From Oscillospiraceae bacterium (GTDB lineage: Bacteria; Bacillota; Clostridia; UBA1212; UBA1255), in assembly GCA_015069185.1 (NCBI GenBank), contig SVJB01000009.1, positions 1-64,000 on the forward strand: a DNA stretch of 64,000 nt. Direction: 5' to 3'. Below the pieces are notes generated by a model. The model was not told the origin of the DNA, did not search any database, and was given only the letters and a program-made list of their open reading frames with translations. A program made the position numbers and the translations under genes. Positions 44,507 through 54,046 of the stretch are shown piece by piece. Numbering within the stretch: the stretch's first letter is position 1; each line of letters begins with the position of its first letter.

Positions 44507-46351
44507 TTATCTATCAGACCACTCTATTTTCTTTTCGCTGTATACGTAATTTAATCTGCCATATGGCGCACTGTCTCCATCTGTATAAAACGACCAAATA
44601 TCATTCCAAATAAAATTATCAGCCCACTTAAACTGTATATCAAGTAAATCATTATCAATAATTGCCAACTCTATACGTGGAATACAAAGCATTAGCTTAT
44701 TTACTTCCACTTTGACAGATAAACCACATACATCTACCCAAGTGCCTTTCTGTGTACAACGCTTCAAAGTGCAATCTTTATCACCTGTTATAACGACAAC
44801 ATAATCATATCCATACCAACGTGAGCTATCTTTTTTTCCTGTATTCAGGAACAAAGCCAAATCGCCGTTATTGCCATCTAAAATCAATGGTTCTTTAGAA
44901 TCCATGTAAAAATAAAGGTTTTGCTGATTCTGAGCCACTTTCATGTTAACAATATCATTACGACCGGTCTGATTTATATACTCTATTTTACCGTAGCCAT
45001 CCGAGTCGCGTGCTATTATATCATTGGCACAATCAAGATATTTTGCAGTTATTTTATTTGAATCCCACTGACTGAAATCACCATTAACATCAATATTCAC
45101 AGGCTCTCCTATGTACACACGCGGTTCTGTTCCTTTGTATTTTTGAATATAATAACACATCTGCATGTAATAGTTATCGCCAAATCCACCTTTCATAGGT
45201 TCAATATCTCTACTGTATTCTGGAGTAGCAGTATCCACGAAACAAATAGGTTCTTTTTCACGACCAAGATCCATTCTTCCTGCAGCCCATTCATTCCACT
45301 GAGTAATGAAAATCGTTTCTGTATCCTGTGCTATAGCCCACTCAAATTGTTCAGCAAAATTATATCCATATAATACAGAATCCTGTGTAATCTCATTTTT
45401 TCCGTTGTGAAAACTCCTTGATTGGTTATATCCTCCGTAAAAAGCACTAGTACTCATCAAATTGAAGCTATGTTGACATGGTGAAACACTGACTATTTCT
45501 TTCCTGCCATTAATGCCGTACACCGCATCCGCAGTAAGATTCCTGTCAAATTCAATCCAGGGCCAACCATCGGGATTTTTCTTTTCATTTGGCCATTGAC
45601 TGGCTTTAATACGGAAAGTCTCCTTAACTATTTCACTTGCTTCAGCTTCTTTACCAATCATCAATGGCTTACCATCCCACTGAAACCAAAGATAATGATA
45701 TTCAGGATAAGAGGAATATATTTTATTATATATTGCATCCATTGTCTCCCCTGATTTTGCATTTGTGTAATAAGCTATTTGCGGGACATCGTAACCCTGA
45801 CTTGCATAATCATCAAGAATCTCAAGGAGTAATCTGCTTTGGCGCGTATATATATGAGGATTACCGTTTGTTGTATCCAAGATCATATAATCTATATCTG
45901 CATCTGCTAACATTTGAACATGTTTACGTACAACCCATTCATCAGTTTGTAAATAATATCCAAACAGAGGCTCTGACCAAAAATGATTTGTATTTACTGA
46001 GCCACCGCCCGCGGCAATCCATGCCTCATCTGATACAAACGCCCGAGGATCTTTTTTCAATATTTTACTTATATCATACGGACCCTTTGTACTGTGTGCG
46101 CCGGCACATAAAAAATAAAAAATACCAACTGTTTTATTTTGTTTTGTTTTGCCCGCCTCTATATCCGTAAGCAAAGTTCTGCCCAAATCATCTACGCCTC
46201 CAAATGCTCCATTAACTTCAGAATACGGTCCGTTATATTTAGTGATTGTATATGTTCGTTCAGATTCATCTTGACAGCCTAAAACAATAATTAACAGAAT
46301 TAGTGATGTTATTAGAAAAATTGCTTTTTTTAATAAAAGAAAATACTTCAA
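44507..46351 (-). CDS. GH99/GH71-like glycosidase lipoprotein
   Basis: 614 residues from TTG 46351 (AAGGAAGGTG 6 nt upstream). Lipoprotein signal with IIVLGC. The catalytic part resembles GH99/GH71-type alpha-glycanases: VGIFYFLCAGAHSTKGP, DIDYMILDTTNGNPHIYTRQ, YHYLWFQWDGKPLMIG, FITQWNEWAAGRMD, where the Glu in WNEW is the expected catalytic region. The last ~150 residues are a beta-rich module (NLYFYMDSKEPLILDGNNGD). Surface-anchored glycan processing is likely; the substrate is not determined. A divergent AraC gene is probably its regulator. Confidence 0.8.
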   Translation of the reverse strand: MKYFLLLKKAIFLITSLILLIIVLGCQDESERTYTITKYNGPYSEVNGAFGGVDDLGRTLLTDIEAGKTKQNKTVGIFYFLCAGAHSTKGPYDISKILKKDPRAFVSDEAWIAAGGGSVNTNHFWSEPLFGYYLQTDEWVVRKHVQMLADADIDYMILDTTNGNPHIYTRQSRLLLEILDDYASQGYDVPQIAYYTNAKSGETMDAIYNKIYSSYPEYHYLWFQWDGKPLMIGKEAEASEIVKETFRIKASQWPNEKKNPDGWPWIEFDRNLTADAVYGINGRKEIVSVSPCQHSFNLMSTSAFYGGYNQSRSFHNGKNEITQDSVLYGYNFAEQFEWAIAQDTETIFITQWNEWAAGRMDLGREKEPICFVDTATPEYSRDIEPMKGGFGDNYYMQMCYYIQKYKGTEPRVYIGEPVNIDVNGDFSQWDSNKITAKYLDCANDIIARDSDGYGKIEYINQTGRNDIVNMKVAQNQQNLYFYMDSKEPLILDGNNGDLALFLNTGKKDSSRWYGYDYVVVITGDKDCTLKRCTQKGTWVDVCGLSVKVEVNKLMLCIPRIELAIIDNDLLDIQFKWADNFIWNDIWSFYTDGDSAPYGRLNYVYSEKKIEWSDR

Positions 46352-46432
46352 TTTGACACCTTCCTTAACATAATTATTGTGTTGATTTTAGCATTTATAA
46401 CTATGCATGTATATGTACTCCTTTAATAATTC

Positions 46433-46461
46433 TTGACATTTTTAACTTAAAATTATATATT
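46433..46461 (+). promoter_or_regulatory. Promoter of the second AraC gene
   Basis: TTGACA (46433-46438), 17-bp spacer, TATATT (46456-46461), with ATG at 46486. Confidence 0.75.
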
Positions 46462-46485
46462 CTTTTTTTATGAAAGAGGTGCAAA

Positions 46486-47280
46486 ATGATTCCAATTGAA
46501 ATATATTCAACGTGTAAACTTCGATTTGCGCATACATATAAAGCAGATAATTATTATAATAACTTGCGTTCAGAAAAAAATTTTATGGAAATTTCATATA
46601 TTTCTGATGGTCATGCTGTGTTTGAAACACAAGACGGACTTTATCCTGTACAGAAAGGCGATGTCATATGCCTGCTTGAGAATGCAAAAATCACTGCAAA
46701 CAGTTTTCACGCGCATCACACAGTCCGAGTAAGTGTTGATTGGGATTATACGGATAATCCGCAATGTCTTTTCCTGCCATTTATTACGAAAAAAGATTAT
46801 CAAACCGATAATATTATTTCCCTTATTGACGATATTATATTTTACTCCTCTTTATATGAATCATCACAGGCCAAGTGCACTAAAAAATTCCTTGAAATTC
46901 TCTGTGAAATCGATAATTGCAATCGTTTATCAAATAATATTAAGTTGTCAGAACCAACACTATATGCTGAAAAAGCAAAAAAATATATTGATAAAAACAT
47001 TCATAAAGCTTTGACTCAAAAGGAGATTGCAAACCATCTTTGTATAACACCTGAATATTTATGTAACATTTTCAAAGCATCACAAAACATTACAATCATG
47101 AAATATATTAATAAAACAAAGTTAGAAAATATAGCAAACCTTATTGAATCAGAGCACATACCACTATATAAAGCAGCTGCAATGTACGGCTTTTCTGATG
47201 CAAATTACGTAAGTCGTCTCTATAAAAAAATCTTCGGCCACAATATTACTAAAAAATCAACGAATCACACTTTGCAATAA
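46486..47280 (+). CDS. AraC-family transcriptional regulator
   Basis: 264 residues; GAAAGAGGTG precedes ATG. Short cupin-like sensor (EISYISDGHAVFETQDGLYP, KGDVICLLENAKITA) and a C-terminal double HTH (LTQKEIANHLCITPEYLCNI, YKAAAMYGFSDANYVSRLYK). Very Lys/Asn-rich compared with the first AraC protein here. Divergent from the GH99-like lipoprotein and likely its regulator. Its stop codon lies in the loop of a hairpin. Confidence 0.88.
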   Translation: MIPIEIYSTCKLRFAHTYKADNYYNNLRSEKNFMEISYISDGHAVFETQDGLYPVQKGDVICLLENAKITANSFHAHHTVRVSVDWDYTDNPQCLFLPFITKKDYQTDNIISLIDDIIFYSSLYESSQAKCTKKFLEILCEIDNCNRLSNNIKLSEPTLYAEKAKKYIDKNIHKALTQKEIANHLCITPEYLCNIFKASQNITIMKYINKTKLENIANLIESEHIPLYKAAAMYGFSDANYVSRLYKKIFGHNITKKSTNHTLQ

Positions 47281-47289
47281 AGTGTGATT
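47263..47289. terminator. Hairpin spanning the AraC stop codon
   Basis: Perfect 11-bp arms AATCACACTTT / AAAGTGTGATT (47263-47273 and 47279-47289) with a 5-nt loop. On the minus strand TTTTTT follows after about 6 nt, so it may terminate pdxA; on the plus strand no T-run follows. It lies between two convergent genes only 15 bp apart. Confidence 0.5.
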
Positions 47290-47295
47290 CAATAA

Positions 47296-48258
47296 TCAAT
47301 GTTCATATTTACACGCAAGTACTACCGCTTCATGCATACTGACAGAGCTTGCCATATTCTTCCATGCGATATCAAAAGCAGTGCCATGGTCTACAGAAGT
47401 ACGCAGGAAAGGCAGTCCGTGAGTAATTGATATCGTTCTCTCAAAATCAAGTGTCTTTGCAGCAATATGACCTTGGTCGTGGTAAAGAGACAGTACAGCG
47501 CTGTATCTTCCCTTGTGAGCCAGATGAAAAACAGAATCTGCCGCAACCGGTCCTGTAACTGTGCTATTAGCAAATTTTTTTTCCAGAATCTTCTTGGCTT
47601 TCTCTATCGCAGGCTCAATTATCCTCCCCTCTTCATCACCAAACAATCCGTGTTCGCCATTATGTGGATTGAGTCCTGCCACGGCCATTACGCCTTGCTG
47701 AACACCAATCCTGTTCAGCGCCTCGGTACATCTGACAATATAATCAATAAGTCTTTCTTCGGATAAGGCATCTATACTGTTTCGTAAGCTAAGATGACGC
47801 GTCAGAAAGAAAATACGAAGTCCATCAGTCTCAAACATAGTAAGAGGATCTTTAGTGTCAGTCAATCCTGCGTATATTTCAGTATGTCCAATATAAGGCA
47901 CATTAGCAGCCTTCAACGATTCTTTATTTATGGGAGCGGTAGCTACTGCCTGGCACTCTCCTGACATACACAAATCTACTGATTTTCTAATATATTCAAA
48001 AGCCGCTCTGCCTCCTGCTTCAGTGACGGTGCCCGGTGTGATCTGATCTAAGCCTGTATCAACATGATATACGTATTGACTGTACTTCTGTAAAAAATCC
48101 TTGACACCACAAACATTTGCAGCTTCTTGAAGTACATCTTTATTTCCAATAACCACAGGAAAACATTGATCATACGGAAAACTATCTGCTAGCATTTTAA
48201 CTATTATTTCCGGACCAATACCATTTGGGTCACCCATTGTAATTGCTATTCTCTTCAT
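47296..48258 (-). CDS. pdxA: 4-hydroxythreonine-4-phosphate dehydrogenase family protein (PdxA)
   Basis: 320 residues; GGAGG lies before ATG. Family motifs: [57 protein letters not shown], and [17 protein letters not shown] with metal-binding His residues. PdxA makes the pyridoxal precursor from 4-phosphohydroxythreonine; related PdxA2 proteins act on threonate phosphate. No other pyridoxine gene is near, so the PdxA2-type role is possible. It overlaps the end of spoVB by 29 bp in another frame. Confidence 0.9.
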   Translation of the reverse strand: MKRIAITMGDPNGIGPEIIVKMLADSFPYDQCFPVVIGNKDVLQEAANVCGVKDFLQKYSQYVYHVDTGLDQITPGTVTEAGGRAAFEYIRKSVDLCMSGECQAVATAPINKESLKAANVPYIGHTEIYAGLTDTKDPLTMFETDGLRIFFLTRHLSLRNSIDALSEERLIDYIVRCTEALNRIGVQQGVMAVAGLNPHNGEHGLFGDEEGRIIEPAIEKAKKILEKKFANSTVTGPVAADSVFHLAHKGRYSAVLSLYHDQGHIAAKTLDFERTISITHGLPFLRTSVDHGTAFDIAWKNMASSVSMHEAVVLACKYEH

Positions 48259-49786
48259 GTAAAGACCTCCGCTTCCCCACAGAAAGTTCCGAACTTTCCG
48301 TGTTATTGCTCATTGTAGCAAGCAAACACAAGGCGGTCAAGCAACTTACGCTAACTGAAAATAAAAATCCAAATGTGCCTGAACCAAATCGGCTTTGGGA
48401 CATAATCTTGCCACTAACGCAGACAGCTGTAAAAATGGCTACAGGCTTTAGTATCCAGTTCTTAAAATCGAAGTTGATTCTTGTATATTTTATTATCAAG
48501 ATAAAACTAATTACCGTAGTAATGAACATACTGATTATGGTGCCTGTTATGTAACCATCTACGCCGCGAGCCGGTACAGCAAACCAGATAAATCCTATTC
48601 TGATACCACAGCCAAGCAATGATATTATCAGATGCGTAGTTTGTTTCTCTAATCCGTGCAAAACTCCGGATAAAACCTGCTGCAGATATATAAATATGCA
48701 GCAGCTGCTCATAGCACACAGAAGTGGTCCCACTCGCTGCCCGTAATACAGAAAATCACCAATTTGCTCTCCATATATTAAGAAAACTGCAAAGAATCCA
48801 GCACCCATAATCAAACTCATTGATACAGATGTATTTACTTTACGTTTTGTGCTACGTATGTCGTTATTTTGTATAGATTGTGCAATTGCGGGTACTAAAG
48901 TTGTGGCTAGCGATGATGTAACAAGCGTTGGGAAAGTTATAAGTGGCATACACATACCGGATATACGTCCAAGCATTTCAAGGGAACTTGTGGTATCAAG
49001 TCCTCCTGCTGTAAAACGCAGCGGGAGCAGCACCGACTCAACAGCACCTACAAGAGATACTATTAAACGGTTTAGAGATACAGGCAGTGAGGCTTTTCCA
49101 ATCTCTACCATACTTTGTTTATATGTAACCATTGCTGTTTGCCTACGACTCTTTACCATGTCATGTAAGAAAGCAATGCCGACCACTGCCAGATTTGCCA
49201 TCTCTCCTATTGCGGCTGACACAGTTGCAATAGCACAAGCCATCTCAAGACTTTCATTAATAACTTTGGGCGCCACAATAAATATCACAGCAATCCGAAC
49301 AATTTGCTCCACAATCTGGGATATTGCAGTCGCAGTTACTCTCATTGTCCCATAAAAATATCCCTTAATAGCACTGGCAGATGCTACTATCGGTATGCAC
49401 GGGCAAAGCATTATAAGGGAGTATCTTACTCTAATATCATGCAAAACATATTCTGAAATCTGCTCAGCAAAACCACCAAGTACCAATGCCAAAACACTTC
49501 CCGACACCAACAAAAGCATAAAAGCCGACTTTGTTATTTTAATAGCATTAGCTTTATTTCCTTTAGCCATTTCACGAGCACACATACCGGATACCGTAAC
49601 AGACACACCGGCAGTCAGAGTAAGTATAATAAGTGAATATACAGGTGATGACAGCTGAAAAAGTCCCATCCCCTCTGCACCTAATAAATTAGACATATAT
49701 ATCCTGTTAACAAAGCCAAAAATCCGTACAATAAAGCCGGCTACCATAAGTTTTACGGCACCGGTTTTATAACTTTCTGTTCTCAA
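48230..49786 (-). CDS. SpoVB-like flippase (MOP/MATE superfamily)
   Basis: 518 residues, about 14 transmembrane helices. The N-terminus ([20 protein letters not shown], then [20 protein letters not shown]) matches stage V sporulation protein B/polysaccharide flippases. In Bacillus, SpoVB is needed for spore cortex formation and probably flips lipid-linked precursors. Its 3' end overlaps pdxA. Assignment to SpoVB rather than a general polysaccharide flippase rests on the N-terminal pattern. Confidence 0.85.
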   Translation of the reverse strand: MRTESYKTGAVKLMVAGFIVRIFGFVNRIYMSNLLGAEGMGLFQLSSPVYSLIILTLTAGVSVTVSGMCAREMAKGNKANAIKITKSAFMLLLVSGSVLALVLGGFAEQISEYVLHDIRVRYSLIMLCPCIPIVASASAIKGYFYGTMRVTATAISQIVEQIVRIAVIFIVAPKVINESLEMACAIATVSAAIGEMANLAVVGIAFLHDMVKSRRQTAMVTYKQSMVEIGKASLPVSLNRLIVSLVGAVESVLLPLRFTAGGLDTTSSLEMLGRISGMCMPLITFPTLVTSSLATTLVPAIAQSIQNNDIRSTKRKVNTSVSMSLIMGAGFFAVFLIYGEQIGDFLYYGQRVGPLLCAMSSCCIFIYLQQVLSGVLHGLEKQTTHLIISLLGCGIRIGFIWFAVPARGVDGYITGTIISMFITTVISFILIIKYTRINFDFKNWILKPVAIFTAVCVSGKIMSQSRFGSGTFGFLFSVSVSCLTALCLLATMSNNTESSELSVGKRRSLHEENSNYNG

Positions 49787-49805
49787 TTATCATTACCGCC
49801 CGTAT

Positions 49806-50954
49806 TTAAGACGCTTCTTTAGAATTTATGTGATGTTTTCTGATTTTATACATAAGGAACGCAATAAAGAATCCTGCACCAAATCCGCCAAAATGTCCGT
49901 AGTTATCTATTCCGGTCTGAATAAGTCCATAGAAAAGATTATAAACTACCATAAAAGCCAGCATAAGATAATTGCCTGTCTGGCGGAAACTCTTTGCATG
50001 TGCGCCAAAAAACATTCTGTAAATAAGCACTCCTCCAAGACCCATAATAGCACCCGACGCACCCAGAGAGAAGCTATTTGTCAGGAAGAAGAACGACAGT
50101 ATGCTGCCAAACAAGCCGGAGCATAAATATATAATCATAAATTCAAGATCTGTATAGTACCTTCTGACAACTCCGCCCAGATACAGGAGAGCTATCATAT
50201 TACCCGCAAGATGTGCAATATCTGCATGAAGGAACATCGATGTAAACAATCTCCATACATCGCCCTCAATTATCAGTGTTGTATTTTGTATGCCAAACGC
50301 TTCCAATGGCTTATAGCCATATCGTGCAGACAGTATTATATCAAGAATGAATATACTGACATTTATTATAATTAATATCCACACAGGGTTAAACGGATTT
50401 GTATGTCTTATCGGTCTGAGTTGCTGATACACGGTCTTTCTCTGTTGTCTTTTCTGTTCCAGTACCTGCGCCCTTGTATACGTATCCATACCGGCATATG
50501 GCCTTACATCTTCTAATGTATCTCTAACGGTTTTATGCACCTTTCTTCCGGAAATAGTCGTGAAAATACCCGGGAACAAGTCGTATACAATCAGATCCAC
50601 AAGTAGCCCTTGTTGATCCATTTCCTTCTGGCGCTCCCTGAGCACCGGAGCCAGGAACGGTGAAAAGTCAGCATAGTTGTCAAATACATAAATAATGCTC
50701 ATCGTAGCAGAATGATTATTACTGCCTTGTTGAGCAAAACTTCGTACCCTACTAAGGGAATTATTTATATTGTTGATTATCTTGTCAGGACTATCTCCGT
50801 TTGCTATAACACACATAACCATAGCAAACGAAACCGCACCAAGATCACGCTTGGCGAGGCATCCGCCTCCGGCCACCGGAGAAAAACCTGAATCATGTAT
50901 AAGGGAGAAAGCTAATAAATCAGCGAAACTCTTGCTATTAGCCCCTTCTGACAT
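49806..50954 (-). CDS. Rhomboid-family intramembrane serine protease
   Basis: 382 residues from ATG 50954 (GGCGGA just upstream, inside the end of the S1 gene); a start 8 codons earlier is possible. A ~170-residue cytosolic N-terminal domain precedes the rhomboid core: RLFTSMFLHADIAHLAGNMI, SFSLGASGAIMGLGG (catalytic Ser in GxSG) and NYGHFGGFGAGFFIAF (catalytic His). It cleaves membrane-protein substrates. It overlaps the S1-protein gene by 17 bp, implying coupled translation. Confidence 0.9.
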   Translation of the reverse strand: MSEGANSKSFADLLAFSLIHDSGFSPVAGGGCLAKRDLGAVSFAMVMCVIANGDSPDKIINNINNSLSRVRSFAQQGSNNHSATMSIIYVFDNYADFSPFLAPVLRERQKEMDQQGLLVDLIVYDLFPGIFTTISGRKVHKTVRDTLEDVRPYAGMDTYTRAQVLEQKRQQRKTVYQQLRPIRHTNPFNPVWILIIINVSIFILDIILSARYGYKPLEAFGIQNTTLIIEGDVWRLFTSMFLHADIAHLAGNMIALLYLGGVVRRYYTDLEFMIIYLCSGLFGSILSFFFLTNSFSLGASGAIMGLGGVLIYRMFFGAHAKSFRQTGNYLMLAFMVVYNLFYGLIQTGIDNYGHFGGFGAGFFIAFLMYKIRKHHINSKEAS

Positions 50955-51483
50955 ATCCGCCGCCTCGCTTATTTTCATTTTGGCGCTTCATATCAATAAG
51001 ACGCTCGTCACTTTCCTTTATGTAACGTGCCAACTTATCTTCAAATGCAGTAGCTGTATCTGCTGTAAGATCATCATAAAGCGGTGGAGGCTCTGTGAAC
51101 AATAGATTAGGATTAGGATTAGCACGAGCTGCCTTAATCTTCTCCTGACGATTCTGTCTCTTCTGCTTCTGTTCTCTGAGAACATTATCCTTCTGCTCTT
51201 TGGTCAGATCCTTTACCTGAGGCTCCTGTGCCAAGCCACCCTCAATAAGGATATCATCTGCCTTTTTTATAGACAGACGTTTCTTTCCATCATGCTCTGT
51301 AGCCATAGCAACAACACGTACAACCTGGCCTACATAAAGGAAATCATTAATGTCTTTAACAAAATTCTTTGAAATTTCTGAAATATGAACTAATCCCGAG
51401 GAACCATCCTCTAACTGAATAAACGCGCCAAAATTCATTAGCGCACACACTTTACCGGTTAATATACTGTCTAAATCCGACAT
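50938..51483 (-). CDS. S1 RNA-binding domain protein (YabR/general stress protein 13 type)
   Basis: 181 residues. Residues 1-75 form one S1 domain (GKVCALMNFGAFIQLEDGSS, GLVHISEISKNFVKDINDFL). A basic, Gln/Lys-rich tail follows (KEQKDNVLREQKQKRQNRQE), ending in an Arg/Gly-rich RGGGYVRRG, suited to RNA contact. Single-S1 proteins next to divIC are common in Firmicutes and associate with ribosomes or RNA. It is 39 bp downstream of the divIC-like gene. Confidence 0.9.
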   Translation of the reverse strand: MSDLDSILTGKVCALMNFGAFIQLEDGSSGLVHISEISKNFVKDINDFLYVGQVVRVVAMATEHDGKKRLSIKKADDILIEGGLAQEPQVKDLTKEQKDNVLREQKQKRQNRQEKIKAARANPNPNLLFTEPPPLYDDLTADTATAFEDKLARYIKESDERLIDMKRQNENKRGGGYVRRG

Positions 51484-51522
51484 ATAAAAATAAATTCCAT
51501 CCCTTCAAACTGGCTACATATC

Positions 51523-51795
51523 TTACTCATCTGATCGTATATATACAGTCTCGTCGTCCTTGACATAACCAAGAAGTTCTCTTGCTTTACGTTCAACATA
51601 CTCGTCGGTACCGATTAGCTCTTGTTCTTCCTCAAGGGATCTAAGCTCCTGCTTAGCTGCGTTGATTTTCTCCTGTAACTCATCGTTCTTATTCATATTA
51701 CGGGTAAGTACGCTTTGCTGTGATATTAGCAACGCAAGCAGACCGGCTAATACAATTAAAAATAAAAGGTTCTGTAAATTAAAAATCCTGCGCAT
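51523..51795 (-). CDS. Septum formation initiator (DivIC/FtsB-like)
   Basis: 90 residues from ATG 51795 (GAGAG upstream; the longer reading starts at a TTG without a site). Short cytosolic start, one transmembrane helix (NLLFLIVLAGLLALLISQQS), a coiled coil (KNDELQEKINAAKQELRSLE) and the conserved tail YVERKARELLGYVKDDETVY. DivIC acts in the cell-division complex with FtsL and DivIB. The neighbouring S1 gene matches the usual Firmicute order. Confidence 0.92.
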   Translation of the reverse strand: MRRIFNLQNLLFLIVLAGLLALLISQQSVLTRNMNKNDELQEKINAAKQELRSLEEEQELIGTDEYVERKARELLGYVKDDETVYIRSDE

Positions 51796-51933
51796 GTTTA
51801 TCTCTCGCTTTATCTTTAGTAATACACTGCTCAATTATATACTGTTATTTTCTTTTCGTAAAGTATTTTTTTACAAAAAGTTTAAAATTTATTATATATA
51901 CATATTATTTAGAGACATTTTCGCTAATAGTTG

Positions 51934-52707
51934 TTAACAGGAAATCTCACCAACATTTTCAAGTACTAATCTAGGTCTATACGGATATTTATGAAGATTT
52001 TCCTTAGTTGTTACTCCGGTTAACACCAATACAGTATCAAGTCCACTCTCAATACCGGCAATAATGTCCGTATCCATTCTGTCACCGATAATTGCAGCAT
52101 CTTGTGAATGAACGCCGAGCATTTGAAGGCCTGTACGCATCATAAGCGGATTAGGTTTACCTACATAATACGCGGATACTCCTGTAGCCTGCTCGATCGG
52201 TGCCAGTAATGCTCTGCATGCCGGTACTATACCTGCTTCGGTAGGTGCTGTCAGATCAGTATTGGTACCTATAAGCTTAGCACCATTAAATACGTGGTGT
52301 ACAGCTTTACAAATACTGTCATAATTATAGTTATTTGTCTCTCCGACTATTACATAATCCGGATCTACATTGTTTATAGTAATACCCACATCATGAAGCG
52401 CGTTGAAAAGGCCAGGCTCGCCTATAACATAGGCGGTTGCCATAGGATGCTGAGAACTGACAAACTTTGCAGTAGCCAAAGCACTTGTATAAAAATGACT
52501 TTCATCAACATCAAGTCCCATTCTCTTGAGACGAAGTTGTAGCTCCTTAGGAGAATACCCGCTGCCATTTGTCAAAAATAAGAATTTCTTATTCTCCTTA
52601 TAAAGCCATTCAACAAATTCCTTAACACCCGGTAGTATATGGTTGCCGTGATATATAACGCCATCCATATCGCAAATAAAACCTTGTTTTTCTCTTAATC
52701 TTTCCAT
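51934..52707 (-). CDS. HAD-IIA family phosphatase (NagD/AraL type)
   Basis: 257 residues. HAD motif I is GFICDMDGVIYHGN, motif II FLTNGSGYSPKEL, motif III region KPNPLMMRTGLQMLGV, and motif IV AAIIGDRMDTDIIAGIESGL. The type IIA cap (HALATAKFVSS-like region with VIGEPGLFNAL) is present. Such enzymes dephosphorylate small phosphosugars or nucleotides; the substrate is not predictable. Divergent from tRNA-Arg with an unusual shared promoter region. Confidence 0.92.
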   Translation of the reverse strand: MERLREKQGFICDMDGVIYHGNHILPGVKEFVEWLYKENKKFLFLTNGSGYSPKELQLRLKRMGLDVDESHFYTSALATAKFVSSQHPMATAYVIGEPGLFNALHDVGITINNVDPDYVIVGETNNYNYDSICKAVHHVFNGAKLIGTNTDLTAPTEAGIVPACRALLAPIEQATGVSAYYVGKPNPLMMRTGLQMLGVHSQDAAIIGDRMDTDIIAGIESGLDTVLVLTGVTTKENLHKYPYRPRLVLENVGEISC

Positions 52708-52751
52708 CTATTTCTCACACCTTCTAAATGTAATATGTGTCGTCTCATGTT

Positions 52752-52827
52752 ACTATACGAAAAAAACAAAAAACCGCAATATTTGTTTCAAAAAAATATT
52801 GCGGTTTTTTCTCTTCAGTGTTAACAT
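52752..52827. promoter_or_regulatory. Divergent promoters built on an inverted repeat
   Basis: The repeat AAACCGCAATATT...AATATTGCGGTTT (52771-52783 and 52795-52807) has TTGCGG at both outer edges. Outward on the plus strand TTGCGG (52799-52804) is 17 bp from TAACAT (52822-52827), before tRNA-Arg. On the minus strand TTGCGG (52774-52779) is 16 bp from TATAGT (52752-52757), before the HAD gene. It also has the form of a bidirectional terminator. Confidence 0.55.
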
Positions 52828-52854
52828 AGCGGAGCGACATTTTGAATGTGGCAT

Positions 52855-52928
<74 letters not shown>

Positions 52929-52986
52929 TTTTTTTATGTCTTTTTATATTTATTCAGTCCACAGTCTACAGGCGGGAGTGTTTTAA

Positions 52987-54036
52987 ATGTCTGCAAACGA
53001 TTATTATGATATTATCGTTATCGGAGCCGGACCTGCCGGTTCTACTTTCTGCCGTCTAATCAGCGATAAATATAAAGTACTTTTAATAAGCAAACCCGGT
53101 TCTAAGCCTTGCGGTGGTCTCTTATCCCCTGACGCGCAGCGAGCACTATCAAAATATAATCTGACACTGCCAAAGGACATTTTGGTGGACCCCCAGATAT
53201 TTGCAGTAAAAACAATTGATTTAAGTACCGGACGACAAAGATATTATCAACGTTCTTATCTTAATCTTGATAGAAATAAATTTGATAATTGGCTACTTAG
53301 CCTGGTACCTGACAATGTGACTATTATAAACGCAGTGTGTACTGATATATATAAAGACGGTGAAAAATATACTATAACCTATAATGCAGGCAACACCAGT
53401 CACTTTGTCAAATGTAATTATCTGATAGATGCCGGCGGGGCTGGTTCTATAATCAGAAGAAAAATTTTCAAAAAGAGAATACGAAAATATATTGCTATTC
53501 AACAAGAATTTGAAGATACAGTTCAAAGTCCTTTTTACTCATGCATTTTCAATAAAGAAACAACAGACTGTTGTTCGTGGACGATATCTAAAGATAATCG
53601 CATGATATATGGCGGTGCCTTTCCTATAAATGGAGGGCGGAAAAGATTCGAATTGCAAAAGGATAAAATGATAAAACAAGGTTTTATTTTTGGTAAAGAA
53701 ATAAAGTTTGAAGCATGTGTTGTATACAGGCCAAGTACACTTTTTCAGTTTGCACTGTACAAAGATAATGTTTTTGCCATAGGAGAAGCGGCAGGGTTTA
53801 TAAGCCCCAGCTCTCTTGAAGGCATAAGCTATGCTATGGAAACAGCAAGGCTTCTTGCGTGTGCTTTTAATAAAAATAATAACGCAAAAAAAATTGCATC
53901 AATTTACAAACGTAAAACATTTTCACACAGAGTCAAAATAATGTTAAAATTATTAAAGTGTCCTTTTATGTACAACCAGTTTCTTAGGAATTGCGTACTT
54001 AAATCAGGAATCACATCAATTAAAATCGAAAAGTGA
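52987..54036 (+). CDS. FAD-dependent oxidoreductase, geranylgeranyl reductase-like
   Basis: 349 residues; GGGAG precedes ATG. N-terminal FAD dinucleotide motif IIVIGAGPAGSTFCRLIS, then KPCGGLLSPDAQRAL, the second nucleotide segment YLIDAGGAGSIIRRKIF, and the flavin-contact DNVFAIGEAAGFISPSSLEG. This is the geranylgeranyl-reductase/CbrA-like branch of the p-hydroxybenzoate hydroxylase superfamily. It may reduce isoprenoid chains or act on another substrate. It is 10 bp upstream of trmL on the same strand. Confidence 0.85.
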   Translation: MSANDYYDIIVIGAGPAGSTFCRLISDKYKVLLISKPGSKPCGGLLSPDAQRALSKYNLTLPKDILVDPQIFAVKTIDLSTGRQRYYQRSYLNLDRNKFDNWLLSLVPDNVTIINAVCTDIYKDGEKYTITYNAGNTSHFVKCNYLIDAGGAGSIIRRKIFKKRIRKYIAIQQEFEDTVQSPFYSCIFNKETTDCCSWTISKDNRMIYGGAFPINGGRKRFELQKDKMIKQGFIFGKEIKFEACVVYRPSTLFQFALYKDNVFAIGEAAGFISPSSLEGISYAMETARLLACAFNKNNNAKKIASIYKRKTFSHRVKIMLKLLKCPFMYNQFLRNCVLKSGITSIKIEK

Positions 54037-54046
54037 GGAAAAATAT

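Noticed and set aside
45637-46170. 177-codon plus-strand frame
   Set aside because: Antisense of the GH99-like lipoprotein; composition is not protein-like.
52774-52807. Inverted repeat before tRNA-Arg as a simple terminator
   Set aside because: No gene on either strand reads into it, and its edges are well placed as -35 boxes; kept as divergent promoter region with terminator as the alternative.
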